Shown piece by piece: positions 39,187 through 52,261 of a stretch of DNA of 64,000 nt. The stretch's first letter is position 1. Each line of letters opens with the position of its first letter. Under the pieces are notes generated by a model that was not told where the DNA came from, did not search any database, and saw only the letters and a program-made list of their open reading frames with translations. Source of the stretch: Burkholderia sp. 8Y (GTDB lineage: Bacteria; Pseudomonadota; Gammaproteobacteria; Burkholderiales; Burkholderiaceae). The translations under genes were made by a program, and so were the position numbers. The stretch lies in assembly GCF_902506145.1 (NCBI RefSeq), contig NZ_LR733520.1, positions 1,088,640-1,152,639 on the forward strand, in the 5' to 3' direction.

Positions 39187-42100
39187 GTGCGTCTGACTTC
39201 GATCAAACTCGCTGGTTTCAAGTCCTTCGTCGATCCCACGCATTTCCAGGTACCCGGCCAACTCGTCGGCGTCGTCGGGCCGAATGGCTGCGGCAAGTCC
39301 AACATCATCGACGCCGTGCGCTGGGTGCTCGGCGAATCGCGCGCGTCCGAATTGCGCGGCGAGTCCATGCAGGACGTGATCTTCAACGGATCCACCGCGC
39401 GCAAGCCGGGCAGCCGCGCGAGCGTCGAACTGATTTTCGATAACGGCGACGGCCGCGCCGCCGGTCAATGGAGCGCCTACGGCGAGATCGCCGTCAAGCG
39501 CGTACTCACGCGCGACGGCACCTCCAGTTACTACATCAACAACCTGCCCGCGCGACGCCGCGACATTCAGGACATCTTTCTCGGCACGGGTCTCGGCCCG
39601 CGCGCCTACGCGATCATCGGACAAGGCATGATCGCGCGCATCATCGAGGCGAAGCCCGAAGATCTGCGCGTATTTCTCGAAGAAGCCGCGGGCGTGTCGA
39701 AGTACAAGGAGCGCCGGCGCGAGACGGAGAATCGTCTGCACGATACGCGCGAGAATCTCACGCGCGTGGAAGATATCGTGCGCGAGTTGACGGCCAATCT
39801 GGAAAAGCTGGAAGCGCAGGCCATCGTCGCGACGAAATACAAGGCATTGCAGGCTGAAGGCGAAGAGAAGCAGCGTCTGCTGTGGCTCTTGCGCAAGAAC
39901 GAAGCGGGTAACGAAGCCGAGCGCCAGCAGCGCGCCATTCGCGACGCGCAAATCGAGCTCGAAGCGCAAACGGCGCGTCTGCGCGAAGTGGAAGCGCAAC
40001 TGGAAACGCTGCGCGTCGCGCACTACAGCGCAAGCGACGCGATGCAGGGCGCACAGGGCGCGCTCTACGAAGCGAATGCCGAAGTGAGCCGGCTCGAAGC
40101 GGAGATCCGCTTCATCGTCGAGTCGCGCAATCGCGTGCAGGCGCAGATCGCCGCACTCGCCGCGCAGCGCGAGCAATGGCAGATGCAGGCGCAGAAGGCG
40201 CGCGACGAAATCGAAACGGCGTCCGAAGCATTGGCCGAGGGCGAGGAGAAGGCCGCGATCGCGCAAGAGAACGCCGCCGCGAAGCACGACGCGTTGCCCG
40301 CGCTCGAAGCCCGCTGGCGCGACGCGCAGGCGAAGCTGAACGAAGAACGCGCGGGCATCGCGCGGGCGGAACAGGCGCTGAAGCTCGAAGCGGCGCATCA
40401 GCGCAACGCGGATCAGCAGCTTCAGCAATTGCAGCAGCGTCAGGAACGCCTGAAGAACGAAGCCGGCGGCCTCGATGCCCCCGACGAAGCGCAACTCGAA
40501 GAACTGCGCATGCAGCTTGCCGAGAACGAAGAGATTCTCGCCGAAGCGCAGGCGCGTCTCGCCGAGGCGCAGGAAACGGTGCCGCGCCTCGACGCCGAGC
40601 GCCGCGCCGCGCAAGAGCGCGTGCAGGCGGAAAGCGCGCAGATTCACCAGCTTGAAGCGCGCCTCGCCGCGCTGAAGGCGTTGCAGGACAGCGTGCAGAC
40701 CGAAGGCAAGATTCAGCCGTGGCTCGACAAGCACGAACTCGGCGGACTGCCGCGTCTGTGGAAAAAGCTGCACGTCGAGGCCGGCTGGGAGCCGGCGCTC
40801 GAAGCCGTGCTGCGCGAGCGTCTTGCCGCGCTCGAAGTCTCGAATCTCGACTGGATCAAGGCGTTCGCGAGCGACGCGCCGCCCGCGAAGCTTGCGTTCT
40901 TCGCGCCCGCCGCAGGCAAGCCGCTGGACGCGCCGCAGGGCTTGCGGCCGTTGACTTCGCTTCTGCGCATCGACGACCCTGGCATCCGCGCGGTGCTCAA
41001 CGAATGGCTCGGCAACACGTTCATCGCCGACGACATCGCGCAGGCGCTCGCCATGCGCAACCAGTTGCCCGAAGGCGGCGCGTTCGTCGTGAAGGCGGGT
41101 CATACGGTCACGCGCGTCGGCGTGCAGCTCTATGCGTCCGATTCCGAGCAGTCAGGCATGCTGGCTCGCGCGCAGGAAATCGAGAACCTTGCGCGGCAAG
41201 TGCGCGCGCAGGCGCTGCTCGCCGACGAAGCGAAGGCCAACGCCGTGCGCGCCGACGCGGCTCACACGCAGGCATCGCAGCTTCTTGCGGACGCGCGTTC
41301 CGCCGCCGAGCGGGCGACGCAGCGCGTTCACGCGTTACAGATGGACGTGCTGAAGCTCACGCAGGCGCACGAGCGATACACCCAGCGCAGCACGCAGATC
41401 GGCGAGGAACTCGAAGAAATCGCCGCTCAGATCGACGAACAGCGCGCGCTGCGGGCCGAATCCGAAGCCGCGTTCGAGCAGCACGACGCCGAAATCGCGC
41501 AATTGCAGGCGCGCTTCGAAGAGAACCAGCTTGCGTTCGAATCGCTCGACGAAGCCCTCACGAACGCGCGCCACGAACTGCGCGAACTGGAGCGCGCGGC
41601 CAGCGACGCGAACTTCGCGGCGCGCGGTCTCGCGGCCAAGATCGAGGAATACAGGCGCAGCATCGACACGGCGCACGAGCAGAGCGAACGCGTCGAAGGC
41701 GCGCTCGAAGATGCGCGGGCCGAACTCGAAACCATCAACGCGCAGACGGCGCAGACCGGCTTGCAGGACGCGCTCGAAGTGCGCGCGGCGCGCGAAGAGG
41801 CGCTGCACGCGGCGCGCGTCGAACTGGACGATCTCACCGCGCGGCTGCGTCAGGCCGACGAGCAGCGTCTTCAGACCGAGCGGTCGCTCCAGCCGCTGCG
41901 CGACAAGATCAACGAATTGCAGTTGAAGGAACAGGCCGCGCGCATCAGCGGCGAACAGTTCGTCGAGCAGTTGCAGGCGGCGGGCGTCGATGAAGCCGAG
42001 TTGCAGGCGAAGCTCACGCCCGACATGAAGCCGTCGTATCTGCAGGGCGAAGTCACGCGCCTGAACAACGCCGTGATCGCGCTCGGGCCGGTCAACATGG

Positions 42101-42699
42101 CCGCGCTCGAAGAACTCGCGGCGGCGACCGAGCGCAAGCACTTCCTCGACGCGCAATCGGCCGATCTGAACGACGCCATCGGCACGCTGGAAGACGCGAT
42201 CCAGAAAATCGATCAGGAAACGCGCGCCCTGTTGCAAGGCACGTTCGACGAAGTGAATCGCCATTTCGGCGAACTGTTCCCGCGCCTGTTCGGCGGCGGC
42301 CAGGCGAAGCTCATCATGACCGGCGACGAAATTCTGGATGCCGGCGTGCAGGTCATGGCCCAGCCGCCCGGCAAGAAGAATTCGACGATTCACCTACTTT
42401 CGGGCGGCGAAAAGGCGCTCACCGCGACGGCGCTCGTCTTCGCGATGTTCCAGCTCAATCCCGCGCCGTTTTGCCTGCTGGACGAAGTGGACGCGCCGCT
42501 CGACGACGCGAACACGGAACGCTTCACCAATCTCGTGCGAGCCATGTCGAGCAAGACGCAGTTCCTCTTCATCTCGCACAACAAGATCGCGATGGAGATG
42601 GCGCAGCAACTGATCGGCGTCACCATGCAGGAGCAGGGCGTGTCGCGCATCGTCGCGGTGGATATGGAAGCCGCCGCGGGCTTCGCCCAAAACGGCTGA
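39187..42699 (+). CDS. smc: chromosome segregation protein SMC
   Basis: A 1170-residue structural maintenance of chromosomes ATPase that compacts and segregates DNA with ScpA/ScpB. Head part 1 has Walker A GPNGCGKSN at residues 31-39. Two long coiled coils rich in Glu/Ala/Gln (about 170-510 and 680-1010) flank a hinge (about 520-650). Head part 2 has signature LLSGGEKALTATAL and Walker B FCLLDEVDAPLDDAN. The GTG at 39187 gives the conserved RLTSIKLAGFKSF start; no clear ribosome site precedes it, and a longer frame opens at 39139. Confidence 0.95.
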   Translation: MRLTSIKLAGFKSFVDPTHFQVPGQLVGVVGPNGCGKSNIIDAVRWVLGESRASELRGESMQDVIFNGSTARKPGSRASVELIFDNGDGRAAGQWSAYGEIAVKRVLTRDGTSSYYINNLPARRRDIQDIFLGTGLGPRAYAIIGQGMIARIIEAKPEDLRVFLEEAAGVSKYKERRRETENRLHDTRENLTRVEDIVRELTANLEKLEAQAIVATKYKALQAEGEEKQRLLWLLRKNEAGNEAERQQRAIRDAQIELEAQTARLREVEAQLETLRVAHYSASDAMQGAQGALYEANAEVSRLEAEIRFIVESRNRVQAQIAALAAQREQWQMQAQKARDEIETASEALAEGEEKAAIAQENAAAKHDALPALEARWRDAQAKLNEERAGIARAEQALKLEAAHQRNADQQLQQLQQRQERLKNEAGGLDAPDEAQLEELRMQLAENEEILAEAQARLAEAQETVPRLDAERRAAQERVQAESAQIHQLEARLAALKALQDSVQTEGKIQPWLDKHELGGLPRLWKKLHVEAGWEPALEAVLRERLAALEVSNLDWIKAFASDAPPAKLAFFAPAAGKPLDAPQGLRPLTSLLRIDDPGIRAVLNEWLGNTFIADDIAQALAMRNQLPEGGAFVVKAGHTVTRVGVQLYASDSEQSGMLARAQEIENLARQVRAQALLADEAKANAVRADAAHTQASQLLADARSAAERATQRVHALQMDVLKLTQAHERYTQRSTQIGEELEEIAAQIDEQRALRAESEAAFEQHDAEIAQLQARFEENQLAFESLDEALTNARHELRELERAASDANFAARGLAAKIEEYRRSIDTAHEQSERVEGALEDARAELETINAQTAQTGLQDALEVRAAREEALHAARVELDDLTARLRQADEQRLQTERSLQPLRDKINELQLKEQAARISGEQFVEQLQAAGVDEAELQAKLTPDMKPSYLQGEVTRLNNAVIALGPVNMAALEELAAATERKHFLDAQSADLNDAIGTLEDAIQKIDQETRALLQGTFDEVNRHFGELFPRLFGGGQAKLIMTGDEILDAGVQVMAQPPGKKNSTIHLLSGGEKALTATALVFAMFQLNPAPFCLLDEVDAPLDDANTERFTNLVRAMSSKTQFLFISHNKIAMEMAQQLIGVTMQEQGVSRIVAVDMEAAAGFAQNG

Positions 42700-42868
42700 C
42701 GCGGTTTTAGAAGCCGGTTTTAGATGAATGGAGGCCGGACGTGGAGCCGGCCAGGCGCGCAGGCGCGGAGTGGCGCGCATCGGCGAGGCGGCGGGAACGC
42801 CCGAACGCCTCGGATGCGCGCGACAGATCGCGCGGCGCTTCGTAACTCAAAAGAATGATGGAGCGTGC

Positions 42869-44122
42869 ATGGACGAGTTGACACTCGGATTGATCGGAGC
42901 GGGAGCTGTCGTGGTGGGCGGCGTGGTGGTGTACAACGCGTGGCAGAGCGCCAAAGTGCGGCGCAGGATGCCGCGCCCGATGCCCGACGAAGCCGCCGAT
43001 GCGCTCGCGCGCCAGGAAACCGACGACGAGCAGCCGTTCATTGAGCCGGTGCGCCCGGCGCGGCGCGAGCCGGTCGCGGGCGATGCGCAGGAAGATGCAC
43101 GCGTCGAACCCAGCTTCGGCGGTGTCCCTGTATCGACCGAACCTGCGGCGGTAGCGCCAGCCATCGCGCCTGCGGATACGCCCGTCGATCTGCAGGCGGA
43201 AGCGACATCCGCGAACGGCGTCGCCGACGAACCCGCGCTCATCGAGGAAGACGAGCGCAGCGAGCCGGTCATGCCCGCCGCCACGACCATTTCTTCGACG
43301 CCGCCCGCGGTCGTCGACCGGCGCATCGACTGCGTCGTGCCGATCCGGCTCGCCGCGCCGGTGGCGGGCGACCGCGTGATTCCGCTCGCACAGCGGCTGC
43401 GCCGCGCGGGCACGAAGCCCGTGACCATCGAGGGCAAGGCGGAAGGCGAGAACACGTGGGAGCTGCTGCGCCACGGCGTGCGCTACGAAGAACTGCGCGC
43501 GGCCGCCCAGCTCGCGAATCGCAGCGGCCCGCTCAACGAACTCGAATTCTCGGAATTCGTGACGGGCGTGCAGCGCCTGGCGGACGCCATCGACGGCGCG
43601 CCGGAATTCCCCGACATGATGGAAACCGTGGGCATGGCGCGCGAGCTCGACGCGTTTGCCGCCCAGTGCGACGCGCAGTTGTCCATCAACATTCTCTCCG
43701 ACGGCGCGCCGTGGTCCGCGAACTACGTGCAGGCGGTCGCGTCGCAGGACGGCCTGCTGCTCTCGCGCGACGGCACGCGCTTCGTCAAGCTCGACGCGAA
43801 GCAGAACCCGGTGTTCATGCTCCAGTTCGGCGACACGAATTTCCTGCGCGACGACCTCACGTACAAGGGCGGCCAGATGATCACGCTGGTGCTGGACGTG
43901 CCCGTCGCCGACGAAGACATCCTGCCGTTCCGCTTGATGTGCGATTACGCGAAGTCGCTGTCCGAGCGCATCGGGGCGCGCGTGGTCGACGATCAGCGCC
44001 GGCCGTTGCCTGAATCGGCGCTGCTCGCCATCGAAAAGCAGTTGATGACGCTGTATGCAAAGCTGGAGCAGGCGGGCATGCCGGCCGGCTCGCCCGCCAC
44101 GCGCAGGTTGTTCAGCCAGTAA
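42869..44122 (+). CDS. zipA: cell division protein ZipA-like, FtsZ-binding domain
   Basis: A 417-residue division protein. It has one N-terminal transmembrane helix (about residues 4-23, LGLIGAGAVVVGGVVVY), a basic stretch, a Pro/Ala/Glu-rich flexible linker (about 30-150), and a ZipA C-terminal FtsZ-binding domain (about 270-405; SINILSDGAPWSANYVQ, GLLLSRDGTRFVKLD, MITLVLDVPVADED). The ATG at 42869 is six bases after GGAG. The order smc-zipA-ligA is the usual proteobacterial neighbourhood. Overall identity to E. coli ZipA is likely low, but architecture is the same. Confidence 0.88.
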   Translation: MDELTLGLIGAGAVVVGGVVVYNAWQSAKVRRRMPRPMPDEAADALARQETDDEQPFIEPVRPARREPVAGDAQEDARVEPSFGGVPVSTEPAAVAPAIAPADTPVDLQAEATSANGVADEPALIEEDERSEPVMPAATTISSTPPAVVDRRIDCVVPIRLAAPVAGDRVIPLAQRLRRAGTKPVTIEGKAEGENTWELLRHGVRYEELRAAAQLANRSGPLNELEFSEFVTGVQRLADAIDGAPEFPDMMETVGMARELDAFAAQCDAQLSINILSDGAPWSANYVQAVASQDGLLLSRDGTRFVKLDAKQNPVFMLQFGDTNFLRDDLTYKGGQMITLVLDVPVADEDILPFRLMCDYAKSLSERIGARVVDDQRRPLPESALLAIEKQLMTLYAKLEQAGMPAGSPATRRLFSQ

Positions 44123-44158
44123 CGCCTTCGCTTCTAGCCTGAATTCGATGCTTCGATC

Positions 44159-44183
44159 GCGCCCCTTACCGGGGCGCTTTCCG
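44159..44183 (+). terminator. probable terminator after zipA
   Basis: GCGCCCC (44159-44165), a 5-nt loop and GGGGCGC (44171-44177) followed by TTTCC. The short T tract makes it moderate. It implies ligA-def has its own promoter in the 120 bp that follow. Confidence 0.6.
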
Positions 44184-44279
44184 TTGGTGCGCGCCGCCAC
44201 ATGGCCATCTGGCCTAGACCGTTCGGCCGATGCCGCGATGACCGATCTTCTGAGACAATCGAACGACCGGTTGAACTGA

Positions 44280-46912
<2,633 letters not shown>

Positions 46913-46940
46913 CTCAGGCGACGAAGGCGCGCTGAAGGAG

Positions 46941-46972
46941 AAAACCCGCGTGCTGGTAGACGCGGGTTTTCT
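46941..46972. terminator. bidirectional terminator between def and the ParB-like gene
   Basis: AAAACCCGCG (46941-46950), a 10-nt loop and CGCGGGTTTT (46961-46970): a symmetrical stem with A and T tracts, able to end transcription from both sides. Confidence 0.85.
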
Positions 46973-46975
46973 TGT

Positions 46976-47212
46976 TCAAGCGAACGTTTCCGGGTCGCGG
47001 GTCGTATCGGACTGGCGAAAGAGCGCGACGTGCCTGGGATTGGCCGAGCCTTGGAGACGTCCGTCGGGCAACCGTGCAAACACCATTTCGCCGATGCCGG
47101 GGCTCGTCACGACGACTTCATCGCGCAGGGCGAGCAGGGCTTCGAGCCGTCGTCGGCCGCTCACGATTTCAAGACCTGTTTGGGTCGCACGAACAATGAT
47201 CTCAACTGACAT
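46976..47212 (-). CDS. small ParB/sulfiredoxin-like protein
   Basis: A 78-residue protein of unknown role. Sequence: MSVEIIVRATQTGLEIVSGR, then RRLEALLALRDEV and IGEMVFARLPDGRL. The E-I-V-x-G-x-R-R-L-x-A-L pattern resembles the core box of ParB/Srx-fold proteins, but it lacks the DNA-binding half of a true ParB and is far too short to be one. Two ATGs are possible. The one at 47212 has GAGGAG eight bases upstream, whereas for 47218 the same site is only two bases away. A terminator shared with def begins next to its stop. Confidence 0.6.
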   Translation of the reverse strand: MSVEIIVRATQTGLEIVSGRRRLEALLALRDEVVVTSPGIGEMVFARLPDGRLQGSANPRHVALFRQSDTTRDPETFA

Positions 47213-47294
47213 GGCCATTTCTCCTCGAAGCCGTTGATTGCTGATTGCCGTTATTCCGATGTCCCAGCGCCCGCGAGCCGCACGCGTCGCCGTA

Positions 47295-47333
47295 TGTCAA
47301 AAGTTCTCGGACATTCCGTATCTAACGGACATT
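47295..47333 (-). promoter_or_regulatory. direct repeats and -35-like element upstream of the ParB-like gene
   Basis: Two identical copies of CGGACATT (plus-strand 47308-47315 and 47326-47333), 18 bp apart, lie directly upstream (minus sense) of a consensus TTGACA (47295-47300). This looks like an activator or repressor site, but no -10 follows at the expected spacing. Confidence 0.35.
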
Positions 47334-47363
47334 TGACCGATTTTCTTTAGCCTAAATGCGGAC

Positions 47364-47400
47364 AAAAAAAACGGCGCGATCGATGAGCGATCGCGCCGTT
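47364..47400 (-). terminator. Rho-independent terminator of the pseudouridine synthase gene
   Basis: On the minus strand, a 12-bp stem (ACGGCGCGATCG with CGATCGCGCCGT) around a 5-nt loop is followed by eight T. It lies 42 bp after the stop. Confidence 0.92.
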
Positions 47401-47441
47401 ATTCGTGCTTCGAATGTCGCGTTTTCGCGACGTCTGCTGAA

Positions 47442-49574
47442 TCAGAAGTTCTCGTTGGGTGCGAGATAGCGCCACTGGCCCGGCGGCAGCGCGCCGAGCG
47501 TCACGTGTCCCATGCGAATGCGCTTCAGGCCGACGACCTCCAGCCCGACGAGTTCGCACATGCGACGGATCTGGCGCTTCTTGCCTTCGCGCAGCACAAA
47601 GCGAAGCTGCTCGCCGTTTTGCCAGCTGACCTGCGCCGTTTTGAGCGGCACGCCGTCGAGTTCCAGGCCGTGACGCAGCAGCGCGAGCTTCTCCTCGGGC
47701 AGGTGCTGGTCGACATCGACGGCGTGCTCGCCGTAACGCACGCGCACGAGATACTCCTTGTCGACTTCGGAATGTCCGCCAATCAGTTGCTTCGCGATGC
47801 GGCCGTCCTGCGTCAACACGAGCAGGCCGGTCGAGTCGATATCCAGACGGCCGGCCGGCGCGAGCGTGCGCAGATGTCCGGGCGAAAAGCGAATTCCCGA
47901 ACGATCCTCGTCCCAGTGATTCGACGGATTGATGAGGGTCACGGCGGGCTCGTAGCCGTCTTCGGCCTGACCCGAGACATAGCCCACCGGCTTGTGCAGA
48001 AGGATCGTGACCAGTTGCGACTGCGCCGAGCGCGCGGCGGGCAGGACTTCGATGTTCTGATCTGGACGGATGCGGGAACCGAGCGTGTCGATCACTTCGC
48101 CATCGACGAGCACCCAGCCCTTCTCGATCCACTCGTCGGCTTCGCGGCGCGAACACAGGCCGAGCTCCGACATGACTTTCGACAGGCGCACGAGGTTGTC
48201 GCCGTGGGCGTGGGGTTTCTTGTGCGCGTCGGGGCTCGCTGAAGCGCGGTCGTCTTCCGCGCGATGCCCGGCGTGTCCGGGATCGCGGCGCTCGGGTGCG
48301 GAAGCGCGCGGGCTGCGGCTCGGGCTTTCGGCCGAGCGTGCTTCGGATGGCTTGCGTGGGGCGCGTTCGCTGGACGCGGCTCGGGGAGCATCGCTCCTCG
48401 GTTTGGATGGGCGACGGTCGTCGGGGCGGGAGTCGTGCTCGCCGCGTGCTTCGGTCGTCCGACGCGGACCGCGATCACCGAACGCAGGGCGTGAGTCGTC
48501 GCCGCTTGGTTTGAATGCACGCCGCTGGTCGGTGCGGGAATCGCGCTCGCCGTGCGCTTCAGGCGCCCGACGCGGACCCCGATCGCCAAACGCAGGGCGC
48601 GAGTCGTCGCCGCGTGGTTTGAATGCGCGCCGCTCGTCGCCACCGGGACCGCGCTCTCCGCGTCCTTCAGGCGCACGACGCGGACCGCGATCACCGAACG
48701 CAGGGCGCGAGTCGTCGCCGCGTGGTTTGAATGCGCGCCGCTCGTCGCCACCGGGACTGCGCTCGCCGCGTGCTTCCGCCGCCCGACGCGGACCGCGATC
48801 ACCGAACGCAGGGCGCGAGTCGTCGCCGCGTGGTTTGAACGCACGCCGCTCGTCGCCACCGGGACCGCGCTCTCCGCGTCCTTCAGGCGCACGACGCGGA
48901 CCACGATCGCCGAACGAAGGGCGCGAGTCGTCGCCTCGCGGTTTGAACGCGCGCCGCTCGTCTCCACCAGGACCGCGCTCTCCGCGTCCTTCAGGCGCAC
49001 GACGCGGACCGCGATCACCGAACGCAGGGCGCGAATCATCACCTCGCGGTTTGAACGCGCGCCGCTCGTCTCCACCAGGACCGCGCTCTCCGCGTCCTTC
49101 AGGCGCACGACGCGGACCGCGATCACCGAACGCAGGGCGCGAATCATCACCTCGCGGTTTAAACGCGCGCCGCTCGTCTCCACCAGGACCGCGCTCTCCG
49201 CGTCCTTCAGGCGCACGACGCGGACCGCGATCACCGAACGCAGGGCGCGAGTCGTCGCCGCGTGGTTTGAACGCACGCCGCTCGTCGCTACGGGGATCGC
49301 GCTCGCCGCGTCCTTCGGTCGTCCGACGCGGACCGCGATCACCGAACGCAGGGCGTGAGTCGTCGCCTCGCGGTTTGAACGCACGCCGCTCGCCCGACGC
49401 ATCGCCGCGTCCAGTTGAAGCCGCCCGCGCGTCAGCGGGCTTGCCGCGCTTGACGAGCGCCTTGTCGGGCGCAGCGTCGCGCGAAGGCTTGCGCCCGGTG
49501 GTCGTTCCGGAGCGAACCGGCGATCGCGTCGCCGACGTGGGACGCGGATGTTTGGCTGTCAGTTTGACGCGCAT
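47442..49574 (-). CDS. RsuA/RluB/RluF-type pseudouridine synthase with a repetitive N-terminal tail
   Basis: A 710-residue protein whose last ~245 residues are a complete rRNA pseudouridine synthase. It has an S4 RNA-binding domain ([20 protein letters not shown]), then the catalytic core with aspartate in [18 protein letters not shown], and [15 protein letters not shown] near the end. Which 23S uridine it modifies (RluB or RluF type) cannot be decided from sequence alone. Residues 62-385 are nine 36-residue units, and 386-421 a decayed tenth, all rich in Arg, Asp, Gly and Pro ([20 protein letters not shown] core), likely disordered and RNA-binding. It starts 7 bp after the glnD stop. Confidence 0.9.
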   Translation of the reverse strand: MRVKLTAKHPRPTSATRSPVRSGTTTGRKPSRDAAPDKALVKRGKPADARAASTGRGDASGERRAFKPRGDDSRPAFGDRGPRRTTEGRGERDPRSDERRAFKPRGDDSRPAFGDRGPRRAPEGRGERGPGGDERRAFKPRGDDSRPAFGDRGPRRAPEGRGERGPGGDERRAFKPRGDDSRPAFGDRGPRRAPEGRGERGPGGDERRAFKPRGDDSRPSFGDRGPRRAPEGRGERGPGGDERRAFKPRGDDSRPAFGDRGPRRAAEARGERSPGGDERRAFKPRGDDSRPAFGDRGPRRAPEGRGERGPGGDERRAFKPRGDDSRPAFGDRGPRRAPEAHGERDSRTDQRRAFKPSGDDSRPAFGDRGPRRTTEARGEHDSRPDDRRPSKPRSDAPRAASSERAPRKPSEARSAESPSRSPRASAPERRDPGHAGHRAEDDRASASPDAHKKPHAHGDNLVRLSKVMSELGLCSRREADEWIEKGWVLVDGEVIDTLGSRIRPDQNIEVLPAARSAQSQLVTILLHKPVGYVSGQAEDGYEPAVTLINPSNHWDEDRSGIRFSPGHLRTLAPAGRLDIDSTGLLVLTQDGRIAKQLIGGHSEVDKEYLVRVRYGEHAVDVDQHLPEEKLALLRHGLELDGVPLKTAQVSWQNGEQLRFVLREGKKRQIRRMCELVGLEVVGLKRIRMGHVTLGALPPGQWRYLAPNENF
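48312..49391 (-). repeat. 108-bp tandem repeats in the pseudouridine synthase gene
   Basis: Nine nearly identical 108-bp units (48420-49391) plus one degenerate unit (48312-48419). Each encodes 36 residues starting (E/Q)[13 protein letters not shown]. Several internal units differ by only one or a few residues, which points to recent amplification. Unit length is a multiple of three, so copy number can change without frameshift. Confidence 0.96.
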
Positions 49575-49580
49575 AAAGTC

Positions 49581-52172
49581 TCAGGCTGCGATCGCGCGCA
49601 GCAGTTCGGTTTCGACCTGGATCTGGGTGCGGTTCGACGACAGGCCTTTGCCATCGAGCAGAAACACGTCTTCGACGCGTTCGCCGAGCGTGTTGATGCG
49701 CGCCGCCTGCACGCCGATCCGGTGTTGCGCCAGCACGCGCGCGATCGAATAAAGAAGGCCCTGCCGGTCGTTCGCCGACACGGACAGGATGTAGTACTGG
49801 CCACGCTCGTCGGGGCGCAAATCCACGCGCGGCGTGACCGGGAAACTGCGCACGAGCCGCGAGACGCGGCCCTTCGACGGCTCCGGCAGAATGCTTTCGT
49901 CCGTCAGGCGCGCGCTCAATTGCTGCTCGACCAGATTCGCGATATCGCGATAACTCCCGTCGTGATCGGGATGCGCGACCAGGAAGTTGTCGAGCGCGTA
50001 GCCGTGGCGCGTCGTCGTGATGCGCGCATCGAGCACGGACAAGCCGTTTTTGTCGAAGTACGCGCAGATGCCGGCGAAGAGATCCGGCCGGTCGCGCAGA
50101 TAGACGAGCACCTGCAGCGCCGCGCCAATAGGCGAGGGGCGCGCGCGCACGATCGGCGCGTCGCTTTCCACGTGCCGGTACAGCACGCGCGTCTGCCAGG
50201 CGATATCCGCCGGATCGTGGCGCAGGAAATAGCCGACATCGAGTTGATCCCACAGCCGCTTTTCCGCGCCTTCCGGCACGGTTTCGAGGCGCAGCAGCGC
50301 GAGCGCGGACTCGCGCCGCGACTTGAGTTCGGAATGCGCGTCGGGCCGCGCGCCGCCGAGCACGGCGAGCGTCGCGCGGAACAGGTCTTCCAGCAGCTTG
50401 CCCTTCCAGTTGTTCCAGACCTTCGGGCTCGTGCCGCGAATGTCGGCGACGGTCAGCAGATAGAGCGCGGTCAGCCGCCGCTCGGTTTGCACCACCGACG
50501 CGAACTGCTTGATGACTTCAGGATCGCTCGTGTCCTGCTTCTGCGCGACGTGGCTCATCGTCAGATGCTGCTGCACCAGCCACACGACGAGTTCGGTGTC
50601 GTCCGCGCCGATCTCGTGCTCGCGGCAAAAGCGGCGCGCGTCGACCATGCCGAGCGTCGAATGATCGCCGCCGCGTCCCTTCGCGATATCGTGAAACAGT
50701 GCGGCGACGTAAAGCACCCACGGCCGCTCGAAATTGCCCATCAACTGGCTGCAGAACGGATACTCGTGCGCGTGTTCGGCAATTGCGAAGCGGCGCAGAT
50801 CGCGCAGCACCATCAGGATGTGCTGATCGACCGTGTAGACGTGATAAAGGTCATGCTGCATCTGTCCGACGATGCGCCGGAAATTCACCAAGTAGCGCCC
50901 GAGCACGCTCGTCTGGTTCATGAGTCTCAGCGCGTGCGTGATGCCTTCGGGCTGCTTCAGGATCTCCATGAAAAGACGCCGGTTTTCCGGGTCGCGCCGC
51001 CAGTTGCGGTCCATCAGTTCGCGTGCGTTGTAGATGGCCCGCAGCGTCCGCGCAGACAAGCCCTTGACGCCGCGCGTCTGCTCGTAAAGCAGGAACGCTT
51101 CGAGAATGGCGTGCGGCTCGCGTTCGAAGACGTCGTCGCGGGCGATTTCCAGCATGCCTTGCTTCTCGACGAAACGGTCCGACAGCACGCGCGTGATGCC
51201 CGACGTCGACGGGAAAAGCTGCGCTTCGACGTTCTGGATCAGAATGGTCGCGAGCTGCGTGACGGCCTTGGCCGCCCAGTAATAGCGGCGCATCAGCTGT
51301 TCGCTCGCGCGCTTGGCGGCGGTCGCCTCGAAGCCGAAGCTCTCGGCGAGCGGCGTCTGAAGATCGAAAACGAGAATATCTTGTCGCCGCTTCGCAATCA
51401 CATGCAGGCGAGCGCGCAGCGTCTTCAGGAAACCTTCGTTGCGGCGCAGTTCGCGCGCCTCCCGCTCGGTAATGAGATCGCGCGCTTCCAGTTCGCGCCA
51501 GCTCGAGCCGAACCCCGCCGCTCGCGTGATCCATAGAATCAGTTGCAGGTCGCGCAGCCCGCCCGGGCTTTCCTTGATGTTTGGCTCCAGGCTGTACGGC
51601 GTGTCCTGGAATTTGGCGTGACGCTGGCGCATCTCCAGCACTTTGGCCTGGAAGAAGGCGCGCGGATCGAGCGTCTCACGGTAGCGTTCCATGAAGCGCG
51701 AGAACAGCGCGGCGTCGCCGCACAGGCGCCGGGCTTCCAGCAGCGATGTCAGCACGGTCACGTCGTTGCTCGCTTCCGCGATGCATTGCTCGACGGAGCG
51801 CACGCTGCTGCCGATATCGAGCCCGAGATCCCACGCCATGCCGATGAAACGCTCGACGCGTTCGTTTAGTCCGCTGTCGTCCCGGTCCGGCTCCGGCGCG
51901 GCGTCCGGCAGGAGCACGAGAATGTCGACGTCGGAGTAGGGCGCGAGTTCGCCGCGCCCGTAGCCGCCGACCGCGACGAGCGTGGCATTCGCGGGCATGT
52001 CGGAGGCTGACCAGGCGCCTTTGAGGGCGTCGTCGGTGATGCGGGCAAGCGCCTGCATCAGCAATTCGACGTTCGATGCCGTCTCGAAGCGTTCGATGAG
52101 TGCCGCCTTCGCCGCCTTGTAGGCGGCGCGCAGCGTTTCGCAGGGCGAGGCGACGGCGGCAGTGACGCTCAT
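49581..52172 (-). CDS. glnD: bifunctional [protein-PII] uridylyltransferase/uridylyl-removing enzyme
   Basis: An 863-residue nitrogen sensor that uridylylates PII when glutamine is low and removes UMP when it is high. A nucleotidyltransferase domain with [19 protein letters not shown] (about 69-87) is followed by the GlnD-specific [10 protein letters not shown], an HD hydrolase domain with [16 protein letters not shown], and two C-terminal ACT domains (about 680-770 and 790-860; [20 protein letters not shown]) that sense glutamine. Full length. It is between map (upstream, 89-bp gap) and the pseudouridine synthase on the minus strand. Confidence 0.97.
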   Translation of the reverse strand: MSVTAAVASPCETLRAAYKAAKAALIERFETASNVELLMQALARITDDALKGAWSASDMPANATLVAVGGYGRGELAPYSDVDILVLLPDAAPEPDRDDSGLNERVERFIGMAWDLGLDIGSSVRSVEQCIAEASNDVTVLTSLLEARRLCGDAALFSRFMERYRETLDPRAFFQAKVLEMRQRHAKFQDTPYSLEPNIKESPGGLRDLQLILWITRAAGFGSSWRELEARDLITEREARELRRNEGFLKTLRARLHVIAKRRQDILVFDLQTPLAESFGFEATAAKRASEQLMRRYYWAAKAVTQLATILIQNVEAQLFPSTSGITRVLSDRFVEKQGMLEIARDDVFEREPHAILEAFLLYEQTRGVKGLSARTLRAIYNARELMDRNWRRDPENRRLFMEILKQPEGITHALRLMNQTSVLGRYLVNFRRIVGQMQHDLYHVYTVDQHILMVLRDLRRFAIAEHAHEYPFCSQLMGNFERPWVLYVAALFHDIAKGRGGDHSTLGMVDARRFCREHEIGADDTELVVWLVQQHLTMSHVAQKQDTSDPEVIKQFASVVQTERRLTALYLLTVADIRGTSPKVWNNWKGKLLEDLFRATLAVLGGARPDAHSELKSRRESALALLRLETVPEGAEKRLWDQLDVGYFLRHDPADIAWQTRVLYRHVESDAPIVRARPSPIGAALQVLVYLRDRPDLFAGICAYFDKNGLSVLDARITTTRHGYALDNFLVAHPDHDGSYRDIANLVEQQLSARLTDESILPEPSKGRVSRLVRSFPVTPRVDLRPDERGQYYILSVSANDRQGLLYSIARVLAQHRIGVQAARINTLGERVEDVFLLDGKGLSSNRTQIQVETELLRAIAA

Positions 52173-52224
52173 GGGACGGATCGGCGAGAGTTAAAAAGAA
52201 CGGCGGAAGACGGATCGGAGAAGC

Positions 52225-52247
52225 GGCTGCGCGCGGCATGCGCAGCC
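52225..52247. other. hairpin between map and glnD
   Basis: GGCTGCGC (52225-52232) and GCGCAGCC (52240-52247) form an 8-bp perfect stem. There is no T tract on either strand, so it is not a standard terminator; it may affect map mRNA stability or map-glnD read-through. Confidence 0.4.
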
Positions 52248-52261
52248 CTTGGGCGCGCCGC

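Noticed and set aside
48070..49752. 560-residue Arg/Ser/Pro-rich plus-strand frame over the pseudouridine synthase repeats
   Set aside because: It results from the 108-bp period being divisible by three, which keeps several frames open; no domain or start signal.
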